64,000 nt of DNA from Bacteroidaceae bacterium (lineage in GTDB: Bacteria; Bacteroidota; Bacteroidia; Bacteroidales; Bacteroidaceae), in assembly GCA_017442855.1 (NCBI GenBank), contig JAFSPM010000037.1, positions 124,001 through 188,000 of the forward strand, in the 5' to 3' direction. The notes beneath the pieces are model-generated. The model worked only from the letters and a program-made list of their open reading frames with translations. It was not told the origin of the DNA and did no database searches. Of this stretch, positions 44,585 to 53,985 are shown piece by piece. Within the stretch, counting starts at the first letter, position 1, and every line of letters starts with the position of its first letter. Position numbers and translations under genes: made by a program.

Positions 44585-45537
44585 TTATTCAGCTTAATCT
44601 TTAATTTCTCCAACATATCAGCAGTCATGGTGGCTAAATCATACTTTGGCTGCCACCCCCACTCTGCTCGTGCACAGCTGTCGTCCATGCAGTCGGGCCA
44701 ACTCTCAGCTATGTGTTGTTTCAACGGATCAACCTGATATTCCATCTCAAACTGAGGCAGATGCTGCTTAATTGCCTCATAAATAGTCTCAGGCGCAAAA
44801 CTCATAGAGGCCAAGTTAAAAGCATTGCGATGTACCAGTTTGGCAGGATCGGCCTCCATCAACATGATAGAAGCATGCAATGCATCAGGCATATATATCA
44901 TATCCATCAGGGTACCCTCTTTAATAGGACAGATAAACTTCTCACCCCTTACAGCATAATAATAGATATCCACTGCATAGTCAGTAGTACCACCACCTGG
45001 AGGCGTTACATACGAAATGATGCCCGGATAGCGTACCGACCTGGTATCCACCCCATATTTCATAAAATAATAGTCGCTCAACAACTCGGTGGTTACCTTG
45101 CTTACGCCATAGATGGTACCCGGACGCTGTATGGTGTCCTGAGGAGTCATCACATGGGGCGTAGAAAGGCCAAACGAACCGATGGAACTGGGGGTAAACA
45201 CAGCACAATGATACTCACGTGCCACCTCTAACACATTCCACAAACCATCCACACCAATCTTCCAAGCCAAGCGAGGATTTCTTTCTGCCACCACCGACAG
45301 CAAAGCTGCCAGATTATAAATGGTGTCTATATGGTAATCCCTTACCACTTTCGCTATGGCATCGGAATCAGTAACATCAGCCAAAGCTGATGGTCCTGAC
45401 TCTTTCAACACGCCCGTTGGTTCTGCTCCTCTTATATATCCAGCAATCACATGACTATTGCCATACCTGTTTCTTAACTCCATGGTTAGCTCCGAACCAA
45501 TCTGTCCAGTAGAGCCAATGACCAGTATATTTTTCAT
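44581..45537 (-). CDS. L-threonine 3-dehydrogenase, SDR type
   Basis: A 318-residue NAD-dependent epimerase/dehydratase-fold enzyme. It has the Rossmann GSTGQIGSELTMEL start, FTPSSIGSFG with the catalytic Ser, and YGVSKVTTE with the YxxxK pair. It is divergent from kbl, whose product (2-amino-3-ketobutyrate CoA ligase) acts on the dehydrogenase product, so SDR-type threonine dehydrogenase is the natural call. A UDP-sugar epimerase is less likely. TATCTTTG (45575-45582, minus) is a plausible -7 element. Confidence 0.85.
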   Translation of the reverse strand: MKNILVIGSTGQIGSELTMELRNRYGNSHVIAGYIRGAEPTGVLKESGPSALADVTDSDAIAKVVRDYHIDTIYNLAALLSVVAERNPRLAWKIGVDGLWNVLEVAREYHCAVFTPSSIGSFGLSTPHVMTPQDTIQRPGTIYGVSKVTTELLSDYYFMKYGVDTRSVRYPGIISYVTPPGGGTTDYAVDIYYYAVRGEKFICPIKEGTLMDMIYMPDALHASIMLMEADPAKLVHRNAFNLASMSFAPETIYEAIKQHLPQFEMEYQVDPLKQHIAESWPDCMDDSCARAEWGWQPKYDLATMTADMLEKLKIKLNK

Positions 45538-45658
45538 ATCTTAAGTTTTTTAGGTCTATTCTCATTTTGTTGGACAAAGATAATCAATATTTGAATTATT
45601 TTCGCTAATTTGGCGGTGAAATTGAGTATTAACACTAAATCTTAAACATTTTGATATT

Positions 45659-46846
45659 ATGTACGGAAAAATGCAAGAACATCTCGCCCAAACATTGGCT
45701 GAGATCAAGGAAGCCGGACTCTATAAAGAGGAGCGACTCATTGAAAGTCCACAACGTGCTGCCATTACGGTGAAAGGACAAGAAGTGCTGAATTTTTGTG
45801 CAAACAACTATTTAGGACTATCTGACAATCCACGGTTAATCGAGGCAGCCAAGAAGATGATGGATAAACGTGGCTACGGCATGTCATCTGTTCGTTTTAT
45901 CTGTGGCACACAAGATATTCACAAAGAATTGGAGGCTGCCATAGCCGACTATTTCCACACCGAAGACACCATTCTGTATGCAGCCTGCTTCGATGCCAAC
46001 GGTGGTGTGTTCGAGCCTCTGTTCACTGAAGAGGACGCTATCATCAGCGACTCACTGAACCATGCCAGCATCATCGATGGCGTTCGTCTATGCAAAGCAA
46101 AACGCTATCGTTATGCCAACGCCAATATGGAAGAACTGGAGAAATGTCTGAAGGAGGCTCAGGCCCAGCGCTTCCGCATCATCTGTACAGATGGTGTATT
46201 CTCTATGGATGGCAATGTTGCTCCACTCGACAAGATTTGTGATTTAGCAGAAAAGTACGATGCCCTGGTAATGGTTGATGAATCACACTCTGCGGGTGTG
46301 GTAGGTGCAACAGGACACGGTGTGAGTGAGTTATACAAGACCTATGGTCGTGTGGACATTTATACAGGCACTTTGGGCAAGGCCTTTGGTGGTGCAATGG
46401 GTGGTTTTACTACCGGTCGCAAAGAGATCATCGACTTATTGCGCCAGCGCAGTCGTCCTTACCTATTCTCCAACTCAGTGGCTCCTGCTATTATCGGTGC
46501 TGCTCTCGAAACATTCAAGATGCTGAAAGAAAGCAATGCGTTGCATGACAAACTGGTAGGCAATGTAAACTATTTCCGTGACAAGATGATAGCAGCTGGC
46601 TTTGACATCAAACCTACACAGAGTGCCATCTGTGCCGTTATGCTGTATGATGCGAAGTTGTCGCAGGTATTTGCTGCCAAGATGCAGGAAGAAGGTATCT
46701 ATGTTACTGGCTTCTATTATCCAGTTGTACCGAAGGGTGAGGCTCGTATTCGTGTACAGCTCTCTGCTGGTCATGAGCGCGAGCACCTCGACAGGTGTAT
46801 CAATGCCTTTATAAAAGTTGGCAAAGAGCTTGGCGTACTGAAATAA
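45659..46846 (+). CDS. kbl: glycine C-acetyltransferase (2-amino-3-ketobutyrate CoA ligase)
   Basis: A 395-residue PLP enzyme (alpha-oxoamine synthase family) that splits 2-amino-3-ketobutyrate into glycine and acetyl-CoA. Motifs are FCANNYLGLSDNPRLIEA, GYGMSSVRFICGTQ, VDESHSAGVVGATGHG and the PLP-lysine stretch YTGTLGKAFGGAMGG. The length matches Kbl; 8-amino-7-oxononanoate synthase is the nearest alternative, but the neighbouring threonine dehydrogenase favours kbl. Confidence 0.93.
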   Translation: MYGKMQEHLAQTLAEIKEAGLYKEERLIESPQRAAITVKGQEVLNFCANNYLGLSDNPRLIEAAKKMMDKRGYGMSSVRFICGTQDIHKELEAAIADYFHTEDTILYAACFDANGGVFEPLFTEEDAIISDSLNHASIIDGVRLCKAKRYRYANANMEELEKCLKEAQAQRFRIICTDGVFSMDGNVAPLDKICDLAEKYDALVMVDESHSAGVVGATGHGVSELYKTYGRVDIYTGTLGKAFGGAMGGFTTGRKEIIDLLRQRSRPYLFSNSVAPAIIGAALETFKMLKESNALHDKLVGNVNYFRDKMIAAGFDIKPTQSAICAVMLYDAKLSQVFAAKMQEEGIYVTGFYYPVVPKGEARIRVQLSAGHEREHLDRCINAFIKVGKELGVLK

Positions 46847-46866
46847 GAAAAGTCCCTGATTGAAGC

Positions 46867-46897
46867 AAAATCCCCCGCTAATTGGCGGGGGATTTTT
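46867..46897. terminator. bidirectional terminator between kbl and lysA
   Basis: AAAATCCCCCGC pairs with GCGGGGGATTTT around a 6-nt loop, with T-runs on both strands. It serves two convergent genes. Confidence 0.9.
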
Positions 46898-46919
46898 TAT
46901 AATCTGTCAGCATAAACGT

Positions 46920-48080
46920 TCAGAACAATTCTTCAGTCGTATAGCTATGGGGCAAAGCCCTGCAGTTATATTGCGATGCCATCGTTTCACCATAGGCACC
47001 TGCCGAACGAATGGCAATCAAGTCACCACGCCTTACCTTATTCAAATCAACCGCCTTACCGAATACATCGCTCGATTCACAGATAGGGCCTACCACGTCA
47101 TACGTCTCGACTGGCAAGTCAGAAGTGATATTTTCAATCTTATGATATGCCTGATAAAGAGCGGGACGGATCAATTCAGTCATGCCGGCATCCAAAATAG
47201 CAAACTGCTTGTTGGTGCCTTGCTTAACATATAGCACCTTTGAGATAAGACTTCCACACTGTGCCACCACCGAGCGACCAGGTTCGAAGTGCAAAATTTG
47301 TCCTTCACGTCGCTTGATAAGAGCATTGAATGTCCTCAAATATTCTTGGAAGTTGGGTATAGATTGTCGGTTAGGATGCTGGTAATCAACACCCAGTCCG
47401 CCTCCTACATTAATATTCTCTATCTTAATATGATGTTGCTCGAATTGTGTCAGCAACTCATTCACACGATTGCAGAGAGCTGCAAAATCTCCCATGTCCA
47501 AAATTTGAGAACCTATATGGAAATGCAAACCAACAAACTTGACATGCTGCATCTGTTGTGCTAAAGCAATCACACGTTCCACATCGCTCAAGGCAATGCC
47601 AAACTTATTCTCAGCCATACCCGTAGTGATGTTAGCATGAGTATGCGCCTTCACATCAGGATTCACACGAAACTCCACCTGTGCCACGACTCCTTTGGCA
47701 GCTGCCAGTTCGTTGATAATCTCCAGTTCTGGAATCGACTCCACATTGAAGCAGAAAATGCCGTGTTCCAAACCGAGGTTGATTTCCCAATCAGCTTTAC
47801 CAACACCTGCAAACACAATCTTATCTGGGGAAAAGCCAGCCTGCAAAGCCGCCCTGATTTCTCCTCCACTCACACAATCGGCACCTAACCCATATTCACG
47901 GATGGTACGCAACACTTGAGGATTGGCATTAGCTTTCACCGCATAATGCACTACGGCATTGTCTATCTTGCTCAGCTCTTTCTGAATCACCTCCAGTGTT
48001 TCACGCAAGATGCGAGTGTCGTAATAATAAAATGGTGTCTGCAAGGCACCGAACTTTTCAATAGGAAATTGTCCTTTCAT
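46920..48080 (-). CDS. lysA: diaminopimelate decarboxylase
   Basis: Last step of lysine synthesis, PLP-dependent. The 386 residues have VHYAVKANANP (PLP Lys), GLHFHIGSQI, NVGGGLGVDY, HFEPGRSVVAQCG and GPICESSDVFGK (active-site Cys). The length is a little below the E. coli enzyme but normal for this phylum. It follows lysC by 51 bp on the same strand. Confidence 0.95.
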   Translation of the reverse strand: MKGQFPIEKFGALQTPFYYYDTRILRETLEVIQKELSKIDNAVVHYAVKANANPQVLRTIREYGLGADCVSGGEIRAALQAGFSPDKIVFAGVGKADWEINLGLEHGIFCFNVESIPELEIINELAAAKGVVAQVEFRVNPDVKAHTHANITTGMAENKFGIALSDVERVIALAQQMQHVKFVGLHFHIGSQILDMGDFAALCNRVNELLTQFEQHHIKIENINVGGGLGVDYQHPNRQSIPNFQEYLRTFNALIKRREGQILHFEPGRSVVAQCGSLISKVLYVKQGTNKQFAILDAGMTELIRPALYQAYHKIENITSDLPVETYDVVGPICESSDVFGKAVDLNKVRRGDLIAIRSAGAYGETMASQYNCRALPHSYTTEELF

Positions 48081-48097
48081 TTAGTTGCATTAATGAA

Positions 48098-48123
48098 TAC
48101 TCCCCCGCCCTTATGGGCAGGGG
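48098..48123 (-). other. G/C-rich hairpin between lysC and lysA
   Basis: On the minus strand CCCCTGCCC pairs with GGGCGGGGG around ATAA. No T-run follows, so it may be an mRNA processing or stability element or a partial terminator. It resembles the hairpins at 32833, 46867 and 58639. Confidence 0.5.
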
Positions 48124-48131
48124 AATAATAA

Positions 48132-49451
48132 TTATTTTCCGTTAAATAACTTGTCACTGAGTTGCTGCAATGCTTTCTTCTTGTCGCACTGGCGAATCAA
48201 CAGAGAAATGTTATAGTTACTGCCACCATAGGAAATCATACGTACAGGGATGTCTTGCAAAGCATCAACAGCCAATGCCTCGAAGCCAATGTTCTCCCAT
48301 TCCAGATCACCCACAATGCAAACAATACACATCTCCTTATCCACCGTCACTGTGCCATATTTACGCAAGTCTTCCAGTATTTCATTCAAGTGCTTGGTAT
48401 TATCAATTGTCACAGACACACCCACCTCAGAGGTACAAATCATATCGATACTGGTCTGGTAGCTCTCAAAGATTTCAAATACCTTACGCAAGAAACCGTA
48501 AGCCAGCAACATACGGCTCGACTTGATTTTAATAGCTGTGATATTGTCCTTAGCAGCTACAGCCTTGATAGTGTCACGCTTGGTCTTATTGGAGATCAAG
48601 GTACCAGGAGCGTTAGGCTCCATCGTATTCAGCAAGCGTACAGGGATATTGGCATACTTAGCAGGCTGGATACAGGTCGGGTGCAGGATCTTGGCACCGA
48701 AATAAGCCAACTCGGCAGCTTCCTCGAAATGCAGCATAGGCACAGGATCGGTCTTGTCCACCACACGAGGATCGTTGTTGTGCATACCGTCGATGTCAGT
48801 CCATATCTGAATCTCCTCTGCATTGATAGCGGCACCCAGCAGTGAAGCCGTATAATCGCTGCCACCACGCTGCAGGTTATCCACCTCACCATAAGAGTTG
48901 CGGCAGATAAAGCCCTGGGTAATATAGAGATCGGCACCCTGATGCAAATCCAATTGAGCCAATAATTTATCCTTGATATATACAGGATCTGGTTCCGCAT
49001 TCTTATCCATGCGCATAAAGTCAAGTGCATTCAGCAGCACCGACTTTACTCCTTGCTCCTGCAAATAAAGATTCATCATGGCGGTAGAAATCAGTTCACC
49101 ATGAGAAAGAATCAGCCTTTCTTCATACAAAGTGAAGAGGTCTTTGGTATAAGAGCGTATTTCATCAAAATGCGACTTGATGACTTCCAAGCCCTTCTGC
49201 TTGAACTCTGGTGTCGAATAGAGTTCGTCAATATGACGCTCATATTTACTTTCCAGTTTGTTAATCACTTCATTGGCGCCATCTGGATTCTTCTTGTACA
49301 GATAATCCGAGATTTCCACCAATGTGTTTGTAGTACCCGACATGGCCGACAAAACCACAATCTTACACTCACCGTCAGAGATCAGCTTAGCCACATCTTT
49401 CATGCGCTGCGCTGTGCCTACTGAAGTACCTCCAAACTTTAATACTTTCAT
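48132..49451 (-). CDS. lysC: aspartate kinase (monofunctional)
   Basis: First step of the aspartate family pathway. The 439 residues start MKVLKFGGTSVGTAQRMKDV, with RGGSDYTASLLGAA (substrate loop), WTDIDGMHNNDPRV and a C-terminal pair of ACT domains (TAIKIKSSRMLL, VCIVGDLEW). No homoserine dehydrogenase domain follows, so it is monofunctional. The ACT domains imply feedback control by lysine and/or threonine. It precedes lysA. Confidence 0.94.
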   Translation of the reverse strand: MKVLKFGGTSVGTAQRMKDVAKLISDGECKIVVLSAMSGTTNTLVEISDYLYKKNPDGANEVINKLESKYERHIDELYSTPEFKQKGLEVIKSHFDEIRSYTKDLFTLYEERLILSHGELISTAMMNLYLQEQGVKSVLLNALDFMRMDKNAEPDPVYIKDKLLAQLDLHQGADLYITQGFICRNSYGEVDNLQRGGSDYTASLLGAAINAEEIQIWTDIDGMHNNDPRVVDKTDPVPMLHFEEAAELAYFGAKILHPTCIQPAKYANIPVRLLNTMEPNAPGTLISNKTKRDTIKAVAAKDNITAIKIKSSRMLLAYGFLRKVFEIFESYQTSIDMICTSEVGVSVTIDNTKHLNEILEDLRKYGTVTVDKEMCIVCIVGDLEWENIGFEALAVDALQDIPVRMISYGGSNYNISLLIRQCDKKKALQQLSDKLFNGK

Positions 49452-49475
49452 TTTCTAACGCTATTAATTGTTTTT

Positions 49476-50147
49476 TTATTCTTCTTTTACCAGTTTCTGA
49501 TCCTCACAACGATACACCTCCCCCAGGAACTCACGGAGCAGTTGCAGGTTGTGGGTAGTCATAATCACCAGTGAACCTGTGTCGCTCAAGTCGTGCAACA
49601 ACTTAGTAATGGCACGTCCCGTTTCGGTATCCAGGTTACCTGTAGGCTCATCAGCCATGATGATATCAGGAGAGTTGAGCACTGCACGAGCTATCACCAC
49701 ACGTTGCTGCTCGCCACCCGACAACTCATTGGGCAACTTGTCACCCTTATCTTCCATACCCACCAGGTTCAGCACGGCTTTAATACGGTTGTCAATTTCC
49801 TTCTTATCGTGCCAGCCTGTTGCTCGTAACACAAATTTGAGGTTGTCATACACAGAGCGATCGGTAAGCAATTGGAAATCCTGAAACACAATACCCAATC
49901 TACGTCTTAGCTTAGGTACGTGCTTCTGTTTCAACTTACGCATGTTATAACCCAAAACCTCAGCCTCGCCATCGGTAATATCCAATTCACCATACATGGT
50001 TTTCAGTAAACTCGACTTACCTGCACCTACCTTGCCAATAAGATAGACAAAAGAGCCCCTGCATAATTCCAGGTCCACCCCTCGCAGTACAGTGTCATAG
50101 TCCTGACTAACCCTGACGCCCTTGTATTTTACCAACACTTCACCCAT
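49476..50147 (-). CDS. FtsE-like ABC transporter ATP-binding protein
   Basis: A 223-residue ABC ATPase with Walker A GKVGAGKSS, Q-loop VFQDFQLL, signature LSGGEQQRV, Walker B IIMADEPTG and D-loop GNLD, most like FtsE. FtsE with FtsX controls septal peptidoglycan hydrolases. No ftsX-like gene adjoins it. The start at 50147 is chosen because that ATG overlaps the hisIE TGA (ATGA), in line with the other coupled starts here. Confidence 0.85.
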   Translation of the reverse strand: MGEVLVKYKGVRVSQDYDTVLRGVDLELCRGSFVYLIGKVGAGKSSLLKTMYGELDITDGEAEVLGYNMRKLKQKHVPKLRRRLGIVFQDFQLLTDRSVYDNLKFVLRATGWHDKKEIDNRIKAVLNLVGMEDKGDKLPNELSGGEQQRVVIARAVLNSPDIIMADEPTGNLDTETGRAITKLLHDLSDTGSLVIMTTHNLQLLREFLGEVYRCEDQKLVKEE

Positions 50148-50755
50148 CAATGTTTCTTCCAATTAGGTTTATGACGCTCTTCCAACTCACGCGCCAAATC
50201 CTCTATACTCAAGCCCTTGGCAGTGAGCATCACGATGAGGTGATACAACAAGTCAGAACCTTCATATATCAAGCGATCATTGGTACCGTTAGCAGCCTCA
50301 ATGATGGTCTCAACGGCCTCCTCACCTACTTTTTGTGCCATCTTGTTGATGCCACTCTGGAACAGACTGGTGGTATAGGAACCTTCTGGCATCTCCTCAT
50401 GACGTTGCTGTATGAAACGCTGCAACTCTTTAAGGAACATCACAGGTTCCCGATTCTCTTCACCCCAACAGGTATCTGTTCCCGTATGACATACAGGTCC
50501 TCTGGGATGTACCTGTATCAATAAGGTGTCATGATCGCAGTCCTCCTTGATAGACACCACATCCAAAAAGTTGCCACTTTCTTCTCCTTTGATCCACAAA
50601 CGCTGTCGTGTGCGGCTATAGAAAGTAACAAGTCCTGTTCCCACAGTCTTGTCATACGCTTCCTGATTCATATATCCGAGCATCAGCACCTTAGCTGTTT
50701 CTGCATCCTGTATAATGGCAGGTACCAGCCCGTTCATTTTGTTAAAATCTAACAT
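50147..50755 (-). CDS. hisIE: bifunctional phosphoribosyl-AMP cyclohydrolase / phosphoribosyl-ATP pyrophosphatase
   Basis: A 202-residue fusion of two histidine-pathway steps. The N-terminal HisI domain has MLGYMNQEAYDKTV and the zinc site VHPRGPVCHTGTDTCW. The C-terminal HisE domain (from about 105) has EEAVETIIEAANGTNDRLIYEGSDLLYHL. The length is normal. It is 3 bp downstream of hisF, and its stop overlaps the FtsE-like gene. Confidence 0.95.
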   Translation of the reverse strand: MLDFNKMNGLVPAIIQDAETAKVLMLGYMNQEAYDKTVGTGLVTFYSRTRQRLWIKGEESGNFLDVVSIKEDCDHDTLLIQVHPRGPVCHTGTDTCWGEENREPVMFLKELQRFIQQRHEEMPEGSYTTSLFQSGINKMAQKVGEEAVETIIEAANGTNDRLIYEGSDLLYHLIVMLTAKGLSIEDLARELEERHKPNWKKH

Positions 50756-50758
50756 CTT

Positions 50759-51514
50759 TTACCTTCTTATTGTGATATTCTCGTTGCAAAGATACGACTT
50801 TAATTCGGAAATACGTATATCTCCAAAGTGAAAAACGCCAGCTGCCAGTGCAGCATCTGCTTTTCCTATGGTAAAAACATCACGAAAATGTTCCATCTTA
50901 CCTGCTCCACCTGATGCGATGACCGGTATCGACAAGTCATCACTAAGTTTTGCCAACGCCTCATTGGCATAGCCCGTACGCACACCGTCATGGTTCATGC
51001 TGGTAAAAAGAATCTCGCCTGCACCGCGCTGCTCACCTTCCTTTGCCCAGCTGAACAACTCTTTGTCGGTCTCTACCCTGCCACCATTCAAATAGCACCA
51101 CCATCCCTTCTCCGTCTGTTTGGCATCAATCGCCAACACGCAAACCTGCGATCCGAAGTTACGGGCTATCTCGTCTATCAGTTCAGGATGTTTGATAGCT
51201 GCCGAGTTGATGGATATCTTATCGGCACCAGCGCCCAGCAGTCTGTCCACGTCACTCAACTCATGGATGCCACCACCCACCGTAAAGGGGATGCTGATAT
51301 TCTCGGCAATGCGTTTTACCAATTCGGTAAAAGTCTTACGCCCCTCGAAACTGGCCGTAATATCCAGGAAGACCAGTTCGTCGGCACCCTGCTCGCTGTA
51401 AGCACGTGCCAGTTCCACTGGGTCGCCAGCCTGACGAAGGTTCACAAAGTTAGTGCCCTTCACCGTCTGTCCGTCCTTGATGTCCAGACAAGGTATGATT
51501 CGTTTAGCTAACAT
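50759..51514 (-). CDS. hisF: imidazole glycerol phosphate synthase cyclase subunit
   Basis: A 251-residue TIM-barrel subunit that uses ammonia from His[21 protein letters not shown] at the start has the catalytic Asp (about 11); [21 protein letters not shown] contains the second (about 130); [10 protein letters not shown] is the phosphate loop. It is 2 bp from hisA. Confidence 0.96.
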   Translation of the reverse strand: MLAKRIIPCLDIKDGQTVKGTNFVNLRQAGDPVELARAYSEQGADELVFLDITASFEGRKTFTELVKRIAENISIPFTVGGGIHELSDVDRLLGAGADKISINSAAIKHPELIDEIARNFGSQVCVLAIDAKQTEKGWWCYLNGGRVETDKELFSWAKEGEQRGAGEILFTSMNHDGVRTGYANEALAKLSDDLSIPVIASGGAGKMEHFRDVFTIGKADAALAAGVFHFGDIRISELKSYLCNENITIRR

Positions 51515-51516
51515 AC

Positions 51517-52242
51517 TTATTGAATTACGTACTTCTCTATATCTGTAATTGTAATGCGGCCCTCATAAAGCGCCTTGCCAAAAATCACGCCAGGCACGTT
51601 TGCTTCCGCCAGTGCCTCAATATCCTCCATGCTGCTCACGCCACCACTGGCAATAAGGTACAAGTCGGGATATTGAGCCAAAATATCTTTGTATAAAGAG
51701 ATGGCAGGTCCTTGCAACATGCCATCCCTACTGATTTCAGTGCATATCACCTTCTGCACACCTTGTTGCGTATAATGCTGCAGAAATGCCATCAGTTCGT
51801 TGTCGCTGTCTTCCAGCCATCCACTTACGGCTACCTTTCCCTCTTTCACATCGGCGCCTAAGATGATTCTCTCAGGACCATATTTCAGCAACCAACGCTG
51901 AAAGGTATCAGGCTCTTTTACGGCAATGCTGCCACCTGTCACCATCTGCGCCCCACAATCAAACACAATGCGCAGGTCATCATCTGTCTTCACCCCACCA
52001 CCAAAATCTATCACCAGACTGGTGGCATTGGCAATCTGCTCCAGCGTGCGCCAGTTCACCACATGCATTGATTTAGCGCCATCCAAATCCACCACATGCA
52101 GACGGGTAATGCCATGATCTTCCATCTCCTTGGCCACATCAGCAGGCAAAGCACTGTATTCCTTCACCTTGTCATAGTCACCCTGCGAGAGCCTCACGCA
52201 CTTGCCGTCGATGATATCTATAGCGGGTATCAGTTCAATCAT
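51517..52242 (-). CDS. hisA: phosphoribosylformimino-5-aminoimidazole carboxamide isomerase
   Basis: A 241-residue TIM-barrel isomerase of histidine synthesis: [17 protein letters not shown] with catalytic Asp 8, [18 protein letters not shown] and [13 protein letters not shown] phosphate loops. Its start overlaps the hisH stop by 4 bp (ATGA). Confidence 0.96.
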   Translation of the reverse strand: MIELIPAIDIIDGKCVRLSQGDYDKVKEYSALPADVAKEMEDHGITRLHVVDLDGAKSMHVVNWRTLEQIANATSLVIDFGGGVKTDDDLRIVFDCGAQMVTGGSIAVKEPDTFQRWLLKYGPERIILGADVKEGKVAVSGWLEDSDNELMAFLQHYTQQGVQKVICTEISRDGMLQGPAISLYKDILAQYPDLYLIASGGVSSMEDIEALAEANVPGVIFGKALYEGRITITDIEKYVIQ

Positions 52243-52832
52243 ATCTCAAACAAGAAGTTTTTAAGAATCTGTTCGCCTATCGAGCCACTCTTTTCGGGAT
52301 GAAACTGGGTAGCATAGAAATTGTCTTTCTGCATGGCAGCACTGAAAGGCTGTATATAGTCGGTGGTTGCCGCCGTATAGTCGCCCACAGGCACATAGTA
52401 GCTGTGCACGAAATACACGTAAGGGTCAGCAGGCAGTCCTTTCAGCAGCTTGCCCTTCATATTATATAAGGTATTCCAACCCATGTGTGGCACTTTATCC
52501 TCATGGCGCTGGTTGATAAAACGTTTCACCTCAGTGTCAAAGATACCTAAGCACTGGGTATCACCTTCCTCTGAATAGCGGCACATCAGTTGCATACCCA
52601 GACATATACCCAACACTGGTTTCGTAAGACTCTTGATCAGCAAGTCAAGACCACGTTCCTTCAAGAAACTCATGGTGGTAGCAGCCTCTCCCACTCCGGG
52701 AAAAATCACCTTGTCGGCATTTCGTATCAGTTGTTCATCAGCCGTAATGACAGATGCCACGCCCAGCCTTTTCAAGGCATTCTCTACCGAGCGTATATTG
52801 CCAGCATTATAGTCTATGATGACTGCTTTCAT
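52239..52832 (-). CDS. hisH: imidazole glycerol phosphate synthase glutaminase subunit
   Basis: A 197-residue class-I glutaminase: VIDYNAGNIRSVENAL, KVIFPGVGEAATTM, GICLGMQLMCRYSEEG with the nucleophile Cys (about 77) and ATQFHPEKSG with the catalytic His. It leads the hisH-hisA-hisF-hisIE run and is preceded by a full promoter at 52868-52899. Confidence 0.96.
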   Translation of the reverse strand: MKAVIIDYNAGNIRSVENALKRLGVASVITADEQLIRNADKVIFPGVGEAATTMSFLKERGLDLLIKSLTKPVLGICLGMQLMCRYSEEGDTQCLGIFDTEVKRFINQRHEDKVPHMGWNTLYNMKGKLLKGLPADPYVYFVHSYYVPVGDYTAATTDYIQPFSAAMQKDNFYATQFHPEKSGSIGEQILKNFLFEI

Positions 52833-52867
52833 TATTCTCTAATTCTGTTAGTAAAAAAAATCGGCAA

Positions 52868-52899
52868 CAAAAATAGCAAAATTATTTGCACAATCCAAA
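52868..52899 (-). promoter_or_regulatory. promoter of the his operon
   Basis: On the minus strand TTTG (52896-52899), a 20-bp spacer and TATTTTTG (52868-52875). It interleaves with the tRNA-Asp promoter facing the other way. Confidence 0.75.
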
Positions 52900-52916
52900 T
52901 ATAATACATACCTTTG
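52885..52916 (+). promoter_or_regulatory. promoter of tRNA-Asp
   Basis: TTTG (52885-52888), a 20-bp spacer and TACCTTTG (52909-52916), 19 bp before the tRNA. The -33 box lies inside the his operon promoter. Confidence 0.75.
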
Positions 52917-52934
52917 CAACCGCAAAACCAAATT

Positions 52935-53008
52935 GGTGCGTTAGTTCAGTTGGTTAGAATACGTGCCTGTCACGCACGGGGTCACGAGTTCGAGTCTCGT
53001 ACGCACCG
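52935..53008 (+). tRNA. tRNA-Asp (GTC)
   Basis: Acceptor GGTGCGT pairs with ACGCACC; anticodon stem CGTGC/GCACG around CTGTCAC with anticodon GTC; T-loop GTTCGAGTC; discriminator G, as expected for Asp. The 3' CCA is not encoded. Confidence 0.95.
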
Positions 53009-53011
53009 CCT

Positions 53012-53042
53012 AAAGGATAGCTCACAAGGCTATCCTTTTTGT
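53012..53042. terminator. terminator after tRNA-Asp, also facing DUF4250 gene
   Basis: AAAGGATAGC pairs with GCTATCCTTT around a 7-nt loop, followed by a T-run on the plus strand. The minus side can serve the convergent DUF4250 gene that ends 2 bp away. Confidence 0.9.
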
Positions 53043-53043
53043 T

Positions 53044-53232
53044 TTATACGGGCCTGAACTGTCGTTGTTCCTCGTTATACACGAAGCCGTTTTCCAACAA
53101 AACAGCCTTCAGTTCCTCCATGTCCTTGTCAAAGTAAGCGCACAAGCCCTCCAAGTCGTCAAACTCGCCGTCTCTCAGCAGCATGTTCACGCTGGAAACC
53201 AGCATCATCGGATCATTGGGTAGATAGTCCAT
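53044..53232 (-). CDS. DUF4250 small protein
   Basis: A 62-residue cytoplasmic protein with the DUF4250 pattern LPNDPMMLVSSVNMLLRDGE followed by DLEGLCAYFDKD and a C-terminal EEQRQFR. The family is small, widespread in gut Bacteroidota and Firmicutes, and without known function. It lies downstream of the UDG-family gene on the same strand, 33 bp away. Confidence 0.8.
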   Translation of the reverse strand: MDYLPNDPMMLVSSVNMLLRDGEFDDLEGLCAYFDKDMEELKAVLLENGFVYNEEQRQFRPV

Positions 53233-53265
53233 TGTCTATTCTTGTTTTTAGTTAAGCATATTCTC

Positions 53266-53895
53266 TTACAGCATAAAACGGTCAAACATCGCCTTATAGG
53301 CCTCCACCTTTTTGTCAAAGGCCAATGGATAAGCCCTTGATGACGAAGGAAGACGATAGAGCACTATCTGCATACCATCGCAGTTGCTAACGTCAGGTAC
53401 AGGTACAGAGCCATTCACCTTAGGCATTTCAGCGATGTGAAGTATATCACAGATGGTTGCTGTAGCTTTCTCGCCTGTAGTGACAATAGCTCGCAAATGA
53501 GGAAGACGTTTCATCAGTTGCTGTATATCGGTAGGCTCCACCACTTCCAGGAACTTATCGGAAGCATTGTCCTTCAGTCGCCTCACAGCCGTAGAGGTGT
53601 CGAAGAAAGCAATGCCCTTTTCCTGGCAAAACGCCACAATCTCCTCTATCTTGAACCGCTTGGCAGCTTCATCCACAAAGTGATGACGGTTGCCAAAGAA
53701 CACTGCCCCCTCAATTCTCCAGTGGTCGTTGATGAAGTTAGGATAGAAGAAGTCCATGCACCACCGCTTTCGCTGGGGAGGAAAGCTACCCAGAAACAAC
53801 ACCTTGCCATTTTCGGGCAAGAACGGTTGCAAAGGATGATACTCCACCTCATCAGTGCTACGCTGTATATTCTCTATGTTCAGATACGATATCAT
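53266..53895 (-). CDS. uracil-DNA glycosylase superfamily protein
   Basis: A 209-residue protein with the UDG-fold motif 1 region KVLFLGSFPPQRKRW, a second region FFDTSTAVRRLKDNASD, and LPSSSRAYP near the end as the DNA-intercalation-like motif. It is closest to the Mug/UDG-like families that excise damaged bases. The exact substrate cannot be read. TATCTTTG (53901-53908, minus) just upstream is a possible -7 box, which would leave a very short leader. Confidence 0.75.
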   Translation of the reverse strand: MISYLNIENIQRSTDEVEYHPLQPFLPENGKVLFLGSFPPQRKRWCMDFFYPNFINDHWRIEGAVFFGNRHHFVDEAAKRFKIEEIVAFCQEKGIAFFDTSTAVRRLKDNASDKFLEVVEPTDIQQLMKRLPHLRAIVTTGEKATATICDILHIAEMPKVNGSVPVPDVSNCDGMQIVLYRLPSSSRAYPLAFDKKVEAYKAMFDRFML

Positions 53896-53985
53896 GGCAT
53901 CAAAGATACGAAAAACGCAACAATCTCTGCGCTGATGACAGGATAATTATTATCTTTGCACCATAACTACTAAAAAACATTGGTT

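Noticed and set aside
48162-48845. 227-codon open frame on the plus strand opposite lysC
   Set aside because: It lies wholly inside lysC, lacks a promoter or credible start context, and has no motif.
49452-49475. Lysine riboswitch before lysC
   Set aside because: The intergenic space upstream of lysC is only 24 bp, too short for the known lysine riboswitch.
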